Origin: Agapanthus africanus
Taxonomy: Eukaryota > Streptophyta > Magnoliopsida > Asparagales > Amaryllidaceae
Reading direction: 5' to 3'
NCBI GenBank assembly: GCA_030015575.1
Contig: JASDDO010000006.1
Location: 104,090,045-104,154,044 of the forward strand
Length of the DNA: 64,000 nt
In this document: positions 56,100 to 64,000 of the stretch, one piece after another
Position numbering within the stretch: position 1 is the stretch's first letter
How the letters are laid out: the number at the start of each line of letters is the position of its first letter
Program-made: the position numbers and the translations under genes
The notes under the pieces: generated by a model
What the model saw: only the letters and a program-made list of their open reading frames with translations
Told to the model about the DNA's origin: nothing
Database searches by the model: none

Positions 56100-56616
56100 G
56101 TTGATGTTCTGTGTTATGAGGTGATGTTGCGGATTGGTCGTGGGGATAGCCTGGATGCAATGCTAGTACAGTTTTTGTTGTATTATGTACATTTGATATT
56201 GTGGGGCGAGCGTCCGACATGTGGACTGCCGTCACTGCCTGTTTGTTTTATTATTTTGGGGCACGACCAGGTTGCGGTCGATGTACCCGTTGTATGTATA
56301 TTTTACTTTCTGTACTAGGATTACCCCACGGAGGGGTGCACGGATAGCCGGGTTCAAGAGGGCAACGAGCCCGCATCTCATGGAATTGAGACGGAGGGGG
56401 CTTCACTATAGAATTGGCGGGCTATTCGCCGCACTCGTAGGGGGTACAGGTTGACCCAGGAGGGGTGCCCAAGTTACCGGATTCCGTGAAGTGCTGGGTG
56501 GTCCATTCACGTTGCTGAAGGGGGCTGCCTCGCTTCAGGTTTTGGCGGGTGACTTGCCGCTCCCGTAGGGGTCTAGGATTTCATTGCACAGGCTATCCAC
56601 ACGACCAGGGGAACGT

Positions 56617-56646
56617 CGGGTTTCAGTAGTGGCTCTGTAAAACCCG
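56617..56646 (+). other. Leader hairpin 2 of B3
   Basis: CGGGTTTCA pairs with TAAAACCCG around a 12-base loop containing AGTGGCTCTG. B1 and B4 have equivalent hairpins. Confidence 0.55.
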
Positions 56647-56998
56647 GGGATCCCAGATATCTATATTGTTTTGTGATGCTGTACATTTCTGTGATTTTGC
56701 ATTTTATCACGCCTTGAGCGAAATATAATATATTGGTATATATATTAGTAGATGTTGTATATGTTTTGCATCCGTGCTAGTTCAGTCCCCGCTCTGTCGT
56801 TAGTTAGCTAACCTAACGGGTAATGACGGGACCCAGTGGCGAATGCTGATGGCATATACGTACATCAGTATATTTTCGTTCTTTGTGGTGTGATCAATTG
56901 ATGGGACTGCGTTGATTCGGATCAATGCAAGTTAAAAACAAACCTAATCAGATGTTGTTGGAACACTTTTCAAAAAGCTGTTATTGCAAGGACGTTCT

Positions 56999-57275
56999 CT
57001 TTTGTTTTGCATCGTGGTATTCAGTTGGAATATCCTGCTCCTTAGTTGATGAGGCAAGGGCCGAGATCCCTTCACCGGGAGTGACCTCTTGGACAAAAGT
57101 TTGCGTCAGGGCAATAACTTCACTATAGCCGATTACTTTTGCTTTGCATCGTGGTATTCAGTTGGAATATCCTGCACCTCATTCTACGGGGAAAGAGCCG
57201 AGATCCTTTCACCGGGAGTGACCTCTTTAGCAAAGGTTTTCGTCACTATATTTTTCTAAAAAGCTATCCGTTCCT
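56999..57275 (+). repeat. About 138-bp tandem duplication in B3 interior
   Basis: TTTGCATCGTGGTATTCAG and CCGGGAGTGACCTCTT occur twice, about 138 bp apart. A further short repeat, TATTTTGACCTCACGCCAAGG, appears near 57375 and 57553. Confidence 0.75.
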
Positions 57276-57939
57276 TCAAAGATATCAAGTTCATTACGTT
57301 AAAGGTTTTCGCCAGAAACCATTCGTAGCCCTCCGTCAATTCAGTTAAATATTCGGTAGTATTCAAGCTATGTATTTTGACCTCACGCCAAGGCATAGTG
57401 ATTGGTAGCTGCCGGGTATTTATCTGTTGCATAGATAGATGCGTTGGTTTGGGACAGTCGTACTACTGTTTTGGCCTTCGTCAAGGGTATGTACGGGTGG
57501 GTTCAAATTAACCTGGACAATGACGGGTAGAACTTGACATGTGAATTATGTTATTTTGACCTCACGCCAAGGTCATAAGAGCATGGGGCAAAAATCACAT
57601 CGGGAGTTTCTAAAGAAACTGAAACTTGCCAGATATGCGCATACCTTCTGGAGTGTGATGATGTGAGCGGATTCCGTCACGTTATCATGCGATGATAGTT
57701 GGATCCCGATTCCCACTGATGAGATGGTATACTCCTCGGGTGATCCCGACTAATTCTTTTTACAGGTTTGGAGGAGAATTTGACGGTACAGTGGGAGGTT
57801 TCCAGATTAGATAAATTGGTAACCATTCTGATCTAGGTTAGAGTGCACGCTGAGTGTTTCTTTTCTCTCTCTCTTTGGCAGCGACCATTGACCCGACCCT
57901 AAGACTATGACTCAGTGACCAAGTTGGCCGAACCTCTTT
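57276..57939 (+). other. B3 interior with pyrimidine tract and acceptor-like AG sites
   Basis: Near 57755-57765 (CTTTTTACAG) and 57859-57882 (TTCTTTTCTCTCTCTCTTTG then GCAG) stand sequences resembling plant splice acceptors, both conserved in B2. No open frame follows; the ATG after the second site in B2 is ATT here. Confidence 0.4.
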
Positions 57940-58740
57940 AAACACTGGCTTTTGGATTATCAGAGTTGCAAACCTCATTGCCATTCCTACTTTTACCCTT
58001 TTCTCCAGGACACCCCGTATTACTACGAACGTCCACTTCCATTGGACAAAACCATCGTATGGTTATATACGAACTCGAAGGTATTTATTCGAGGATGGTT
58101 TCCGGTTCTGGAGAAAACGGATAGGACTATTTAGTTGTCTTTTCCTTTTACCTTCTCTCAGGTTGCGGGCACTCCTTGGTTTAGGAGTAGTACACCTATT
58201 ATGCAAATTGGATAGTCTTCTTCCAAACCTTAGGCTGATGCCGAACGGTGGGGAATGAATAAAACCAATTTGCATAACGATGGTGTGCACAAGGTATTAA
58301 GTTAAGACAAAGCAAAGGATTAGTAAGAGGGCAAAGTAAACTGCGACTGCTATTCACGACCAAACCAAGTATTTCTTCGCCAATCCTCAAATCACCTTTG
58401 AATTTCTTCAGAACACTCCGTATCACTACGAAGATCCACAGTTTATTGGATACTCCATCGTATGGTTATATACGATCTCGAAAGGAACTTGTTCCTGTTC
58501 GGGGATGGATTCTGGTTCAGGAGAAATTGGAATAAGGTTTATTCGGTTGTCTTTTATCTTCACCTTCTCTCGCATTGCGAGTGTTCCTAGGATTAGGATA
58601 GTACACCCATTATGCTTATTGGATAGTCTTCTTCCAAACCATAGGTTGGTGCCGAACAGTAGGGAAGGAAGAAAACCATTTGGCCTAAAGGGGTGTATAG
58701 AAGGTAATGACTAAAGACATATAAAGGGATTTGGAGAGGT
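57940..58740 (+). repeat. Duplicated module of about 400 bp in B3
   Basis: Copies share CCATCGTATGGTTATATACG, GGATAGTCTTCTTCCAAACC and GTGCCGAACRGTRGGGAA, about 402 bp apart. The same duplication is in B2, so it predates both insertions. A short open frame (57952-58134) is nearly the same in B2's 37225-36878, but a stop shortens it here. Confidence 0.75.
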
Positions 58741-60380
58741 GGCAAAGAATTACACGGTTACAGTTGTGAATCTGGATAATGGAAAAGGCATTACTAGGAA
58801 TACCGGGATACCCCATCGAAACATTTCAATGTTTCAGTTTCACTGTGTACTGTTAAAGAAAAACTGATTACCCAATTAGACACTTGCTCCAGGGTATGTA
58901 TTTACCAGGTATGATTCTCACATCTGTATGGTTTTACAGATGATGAGTGGGAGTAAGTTATTGGGAATTGGGTGATCATCCTCATTATATCGGGATTCGT
59001 TGTAATCGGTGATATTTGAGGAAGTCACCTGGGTTGGTTGCCCGACGACAAATATTTGGTTTTGAATATCCGCTGTTTTGCACCAATTTCAAATTGATAT
59101 ATCTGTACGTCTATTTTTATAGAGTAAGATATATCTTTTTGAAATTATGTCAGTGACATTTACCTATATCACTGGATGGTTAGGTAAGGAGCATTAAACA
59201 GCGGTGTAATTCTTCTTAACCATAAGTACAGTTTTCAACCTACGACACACAGAGAATGAGTTATCAGACTCAAGGGACTTATACAGAGTATTGTATGTTG
59301 TCCAGGGTCCATCAGGACAGAGGGGTTGGTCCTCGTACTATATTCGGTTTACTTATGACTTCTCTAGTTTTTAAACAGGTGTTTCGTGGAAACACAGGGT
59401 CTGAATTTTGAGAAGTTATAGGTATTTGAGTAAAGTAGAGAACCAGGTATTGCAAGTATCGGGATTCTTCAAAGTGATCGAAGATGTAGATACTTTAGTA
59501 TGGTGTTCAGTTGATAGTAATGATTAAGAGAACCTGCTTCTCTTTCAGGTTACTCATAATTGGAAGCATTCCTAAGTTGAGTAACGCTGATCGGCCTTCT
59601 CCAATTTAGTTGACATGCACCGGAGACAACTGCATGATTTGAATCTGGTTCAATTAAATCAGTGCCTCTGGTTCTATATTGGATATAGAACAGTTCATAT
59701 CTTAACGATATTAAGGTACGGGGAGTTGTCTGGCATATGCTTAAAACCAGACACTGGATAACTCAAGGTACATTTCTGTAATGGCTGTTTGTGGGTTGAC
59801 CCAGGCTATGATGAGGGTTGACTTTCTACCATCGGGAAGATCAATAGAAATATTGTTCTAGACTCGCCATAGTTTTAATAAAAATGGATTTTTTTTCAGA
59901 AAACAGTAGTGGGAGTATGGTAGAACTGGAAGTGATTCCAAAACCATAAACGATTACAGAAGATTTGATAGGAACCTAAAGATTCAATCTGGTTTGACAT
60001 TCCATTGGCCACTCCGCAGATACGGTGGGTAACCTCAGGCACCCGAGAGGTACTCCGGTAGCCTCAAGGACGGTGGCAGGGAGGTTCTTGTTTACCCAGA
60101 TTTGCCATTACCGTTGTTCCAGACTGTGAGACCCGGCAGGAGGATGAGTATAGCGTCGTTCTAAACTAGTTTTAGAAGTGTACGAGTATATGACTCTGCC
60201 AGAGGGTTGTCGTAGTCAGTGGGAGCAGCGGAAGCATTGGTGGACATGTGGCTTATGTCTATTTATAGACCAAAGTAGATATAGCGGAGATAGATCATCA
60301 ATTTCTGATGTGACAGTCATAGGTTTGACTTCATCAGAATAGGGGATAGATCTGTAGAGAAGGTAGTAGGGTGTGATGTC
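58741..60380 (+). pseudogene. Copia B3 degenerate pol relic
   Basis: It is collinear with the complement of B2 34803-36440 and, more distantly, with the A2 pol relic. The segment 60140-60240 is equivalent to the RT region before the A2 catalytic motif, including CTGCCAGAGGGTTG and CAGTGGGAGCAGCGGAA, but its frame begins with TTCTAAACTAG stops shared with B2. It has no open frame over 100 codons. Confidence 0.65.
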
Positions 60381-62533
60381 TGTTGGAGATAGTGCCCTCA
60401 TAGTCAATTATTGGATCGCAGGTACGTGATTGCAATGATTGCGGAGGACCTATACCGGTAGAACAGTCTTACTCAAGATGATAGTATGCTATCTGGTTTG
60501 CCTTTATCAGTCGTGTACATGTTCAGGTGACTGATTGCATGTTACACTTTGATAGAGCCCTTAGGATCTTGCTTTACTACCAACAGTATGATGGCGATCA
60601 TATACGTGAGAGTTGGGTAGTTTATATGCATATCCTTAATTGTGGTCCCTAGTCGTGGGAGTTTTGAGACAGGGCATCGATACTCCGGAGTAGACTAGTG
60701 TGTACAGTCGAGACCCCGATGAGGGGCGGTGGCCGGTCTCACAAGCCACTGGTGTCAGTTGGATCACCTAAGATGTGTACAGGTGCTCATTGGGTTATGA
60801 GTACACCGGACAGGACTCGCCGGGAATCTGCTAGTTAGTATTATATCTACCGTCAGATAGCAGTTCCCTGGTGACATGTGCACAGGTTAGTTCATCGACC
60901 TGAGGTCGTCATTTGTCTCGTGTGAGTTCCCACTGTGCTTTGATTTCTACCCTACCACGGCTCAAAGGAGTCGTGCAAACAGGTAGCTTTTGGGTACAGT
61001 CCCGAGCCATATGGAGGCACGTGAGCAGATCGGCAGGGGATTCGTCTCTCCCGGTATTGGGGGCGAGATCGTGCTGTGTCTAGGAGAGCCATTACAGAAA
61101 GCCCACGGCCGTGGCAGGAGATTTACTGGTAGGTACTCCAGTAGTATCTCAGGGTGTTATTGGACTTCACTCCGACACGACTTATACTGCTCTTGGGGGT
61201 CTGACGTTACTAGCCCCCTAGGCAGATTTGCGATACTCATAGACGAACGGACCGGACTGTATATACATTGTCACTGTTAGGCTCAGTAGGGTTTCTGGAT
61301 GAGTTCACTCATCGGCCTCCCTTGAGTTCGCTCATCAGCTTCCCTTGAGGTCAGTCCGTGGGCAGCCGTTACGCATTGCTAGTGCCGCTGACGGTTTGTG
61401 GTTAAACCCACTGCCAGGGTACTGACGAGTCATTAGAGTCCCCCACAGACAGTTTCCCAAGTTCGGGCGAAACGTTGTAGAGGCCGTATGGTTTTATGGC
61501 AGGGTTCGGAAAATGCACGTGCGTTTACGCACGTGTCGATTTTCGGACAGGTGATACTGGTCGGCTTTGGTTTAAGCCGCATCCGAGTATTATATTGAGT
61601 AGGTATAATATCTTTGTCTCAGTTGCATTTGTATTCGGTCGTAATACAAATGCAGGTATATTTATACAGTTTCGGGGTTGTCCTGTAATTCGTTTCAGGA
61701 TCACTTTTGGAAGTTGCCAGTTTTCAGTTTTCTATCAGCCGTCTTTTAACATTCGGTTAAAGACGGATTTATCTTTTCTTCTGTTGAGGTGAGTCATCAT
61801 TCTAGAAGCTTCTAGAAGTGGTGATGAGGCTAGTGAGTCATTAGTGCATTAATGGTGTCATTAATGCTTTTGGTGACTAGGTTTTTTGATTCAATGTATC
61901 TTTGTGACTCATTGTTTTGCTTTAATGAGTTTTGTTATGCTTAAGATCTTTTGAAGTGAGAAGCTTTCTCTTATGGTCACCACTTCCCTCCTACACTCAC
62001 CCTCCTCCTTCTCTTTATAAGAAAGGCCCCTCCCCTCTCTCTTTTGGTTACTTGATTCATTTGTTGAAAAGATTATGATAGTATTTGTGTGCATGGAAAT
62101 TTCATTGCTTCTTTCATTTCCATCACCCGATAAAATGGCAACTTCATTAACCGATCGTCCACGGATTTGGACGAAGTGAGACAAAGTCATCTACTCATTC
62201 TCTACATCATTCTTGGTCGTCTCTTTTAGCAAACTTGACGATCGAGTTGCCTCGAGTCAGAGGCGGGAGCCCGTTTAAAGAACCGGTCATGTGGTGCCAC
62301 CTCGACGAAGATATCGGAGATCGACGAGATCGGAGCAGCCGCAACGGAGCGTGGGATGATGGTTGAAGAACGAAGGACTCGGATCGTTCGGTATAACCTT
62401 TCTACACTCTTTACAGTTTGTTAGTTTAGCAATAATGGCAGATCCGGGTTAAAGTATACGATAGCGCCAGTTAAAAAGTTTTTGTTCCGCATTTGGCGTC
62501 TTTAGACGGCCGGGGCGCTAGCGTAGACTTACA
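60381..62533 (+). mobile_element. 5' LTR of Copia B4 (2153 bp)
   Basis: It runs from TGTTGGAGATAGTGCCC to GCGTAGACTTACA. In place of the 75-bp duplication of B1/B3 it has a compact inverted repeat of G-boxes (61516-61535). The 3' third (61790-62190) differs strongly from B3, indicating a divergent subfamily. Confidence 0.88.
61516..61535 (+). repeat. Inverted repeat CACGTGCG-TTTA-CGCACGTG in B4 LTR
   Basis: Two G-boxes form a perfect 8-bp stem with a TTTA loop, extended by AAAAT/ATTTT outside. It is absent from the other B LTRs here. Confidence 0.8.
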
Positions 62534-62534
62534 G

Positions 62535-62547
62535 TGGTATCAGAGCC
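62535..62547 (+). other. Primer binding site of B4 (initiator Met tRNA)
   Basis: TGGTATCAGAGCC one base after the LTR end. Confidence 0.95.
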
Positions 62548-62990
62548 TCACCATTTTTCTATACTAACTTGTGCTAATGCGTTTAAAACATCGATCGAAC
62601 CGGAAATCAAAAAAACACAATTTTCTAGCCCGACGGTTTCTGTTGTTTTTAAACGGTCTCAAAAATTAATTCTACATGTCTTAAAAATCTGTGCAGGCTT
62701 TTCTAAGAACCACGTAGAAATTTGGGCGCGCAATTCGATGATGTAGCCGCGGAAACGCGGTCAAACCTATGGTTTGACCGCGCATCCGCTGCCATACAGT
62801 GAAGTCGTGTCTCCAAATTTTTCCAGTGGGTTCTCTGATAGATTTTGTGATTTTTGGTAAATATCGTTTTGGCCCAGGTTTTGTTACTGTTCACCAGTAA
62901 GCAGTGGGGCCCACTTTTTGATATTTGGTCTTTGGTCGATCGAAATTTAAACACGTTAGTTTACAGTGCTTACATTATATCTCCGACCGG

Positions 62991-63062
62991 GAATGTCATT
63001 TGATCGGTAAACCGCGTTTGATTGCTATAGTTCTTTTAGACGGGTTTGCGAACATGACATTC
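62991..63062 (+). other. Leader hairpin 1 of B4
   Basis: GAATGTCAT (62991-62999) pairs with ATGACATTC (63054-63062). The inner stem AAACC...CGTTTGA pairs with TTTTAGACGGGTTT using some G-U pairs. The loop region keeps GCTATAG. Paired substitutions relative to B1 and B3 preserve the fold. Confidence 0.6.
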
Positions 63063-63579
63063 GCGTTGATGTTCTGTGTTGTGCTGTATTGTTGCGGATT
63101 TGTCGAGGTGGATAGCAGTGTGCAATGGTAGTACAGTTTGAGTTTATTTGTACATTTGATATTGCGGGGCGAGCGTCCAACTTATGGACAGCCGTCACTG
63201 CCTGCTGTATAATATTCTTTTGGGCCACGACCAGGTTGCGGTCGATGTACCTATTGTACTATTTTTCATTACTGTACTAGGTTTTGCCCCGCGACGGAGT
63301 GCACGGATAGCCGGGTTCTGGGGGGCAACGGGTCCGCATCTCATGGCTTTGAGAGGCAGAGGGGTCCCACTCTAGAATTGGCAGACTATTCGCCGCACTC
63401 GTAGGGGGTACAGGTTGACCCAAGGAGGGGTGCTCAATTTACCGGATTCCGTGAAGTGCCGGGTGTTCCATTCACTATTCTGTGGGGGACTGCCTCGCTT
63501 CAGGTTTTGGCGGGTAACTTGCCGCACCCGTAGGGGTCTAGGTTTCATTGCACAGGCTATCCACACGACAGGGGAATGT

Positions 63580-63609
63580 CGAGTTTCAGCAGCGGCTCTG
63601 TGAAACTCG
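63580..63609 (+). other. Leader hairpin 2 of B4
   Basis: CGAGTTTCA (63580-63588) pairs with TGAAACTCG (63601-63609). B1 has CGGGTTTCA/TGAAACCCG, a compensatory G-C to A-T exchange. Confidence 0.6.
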
Positions 63610-64000
63610 GGGATCCCAGATATCTGTATTGTTCTGTGATGCTTATTACTTTTCTGTAATGTTGCATACTATCACGCCTGGAGCGATTATTGTATATTGG
63701 TTTATATACTATTAGATGTTGTATATGTTTTACACCCGCCCTAGTCCAGTCCCCGCTCTGTCGTTAGTTAAGTAACCTAACGAGTGATGACGGGACCCAG
63801 TGACGAATGCGGATGGCATATACGTACATTTTATTTTCGTTCTTTTCTGGTGTGATCGAATGATGGGACTGCGTTGATTCTGATCAATGCAAAGTATAAC
63901 AAACCTGTTTGATGTTGTTGGAACAAATTTAAAAAGTGTTGTTATAAAGACGTTTCCTTTTGTTATGCATAGCGGTATTCAGTGGAATTTCCTGCACCTC

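Larger units (their letters stand above)
55587..56998 (+). other. B3 leader, non-coding and structured
   Basis: About 1.4 kb, shared with B1 and B4, without a conserved open frame. It contains two hairpins supported by covariation and a near-palindrome CGTTAGTTAGCTAACCTAACG (about 56798-56818). The absence of gag where a Copia element should have it suggests a non-autonomous family. Confidence 0.65.
53312..60380 (+). mobile_element. Copia B3 (plus): 5' LTR and interior, interrupted by B4
   Basis: The 5' LTR (53312-55572) is followed by an initiator-Met primer site. The interior of 4.8 kb lacks a gag frame and carries a decayed pol. At 60380 it is cut by B4. The B2 interior continues through the equivalent point (about 34803 complement), so another 0.9 kb of B3 and its 3' LTR should lie beyond the window. 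Confidence 0.87.
60381..64000 (+). mobile_element. Copia B4 (plus): 5' LTR and leader, continues beyond window
   Basis: The LTR at 60381-62533 is followed by a primer site, so it is a 5' LTR; it is preceded not by a polypurine tract but by interrupted B3 pol relic. The interior (62534-64000) is collinear with B3 55573-57050. The left target duplication is probably ATGTC (60376-60380). Confidence 0.88.
62548..64000 (+). other. B4 leader, non-coding and structured
   Basis: It is collinear with the B1 and B3 leaders, with many substitutions. Short open frames in it are not shared with the other copies. It is cut by the window end in the region where B3 has its 138-bp duplication. Confidence 0.7.

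Noticed and set aside
53312-62533. B3 and B4 LTRs as the two LTRs of one element
   Set aside because: The LTR at 60381 is not preceded by a polypurine tract but by interrupted pol relic, and it is followed by a primer site, so it is the 5' LTR of a second, nested element.

Overview
The window looks like nuclear DNA of a flowering plant with a large, repeat-rich genome. I find no host gene. Almost every base belongs to an LTR retrotransposon or its relic, from four families: (1) a Ty3/gypsy Tat/Ogre-type family with an extra ORF1, RNase H plus archaeal-type RNase H, and a TGGCACGCCC primer site; (2) a Ty3/gypsy chromovirus with a chromodomain and initiator-Met primer site; (3) a Copia family 'A' (LTR starts TGTTAGTT, about 2.2 kb); (4) a related, degenerate Copia family 'B' (LTR starts TGTTGGAGATAGTGCC, about 2.2 kb). 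The species cannot be named from this sequence.

Layout, left to right. 1-6225: pol-less Tat derivative (ORF1 + gag + tandem repeats + 3' LTR), inserted in the interior of B1. 6226-9830: B1 (minus; leader, PBS, 5' LTR), inserted in pol of A1. 9831-12743: 3' end of A1 (plus; RT/RNase H, PPT, 3' LTR), inserted in A0. 12744-14773: A0 LTR (minus), which forms a roughly 2-kb inverted repeat with the A1 LTR. 14774-15217: the only stretch I cannot assign to an element. 15218-31743: A2 (minus; 3' LTR and decayed pol), whose LTR is split by the complete chromovirus 17241-29152. 31744-37512: B2 (minus). 37513-53311: A3 (minus), whose LTR is split by the complete Tat element 39566-52424. 53312-60380: B3 (plus). 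60381-64000: B4 (plus).

Each element right of 15218 interrupts the one before it, and the missing right halves must lie beyond position 64000. The left side shows the mirror situation, with left halves beyond position 1. The two gypsy elements inside A LTRs are complete and carry perfect 5-bp target-site duplications (ACATG and TCAAC). Both sit within about 30 bp of the same point of the A LTR.

No element here is intact. The chromovirus is closest: one frameshift, two nonsense codons and one RNase H active-site change, with LTRs about 1-2% different by eye. The full Tat element has at least eight nonsense codons and two frameshifts. The features that most merit a second look are: covarying RNA hairpins, one with a palindromic CTATAG loop, in the leader of the Copia B family; evidence that B elements spread after their pol had decayed; tandem DRE + G-box/ABRE repeats in the Tat LTRs; a conserved in-frame stop between ORF1 and gag of the Tat family; and the pol-less gag-bearing Tat derivative.
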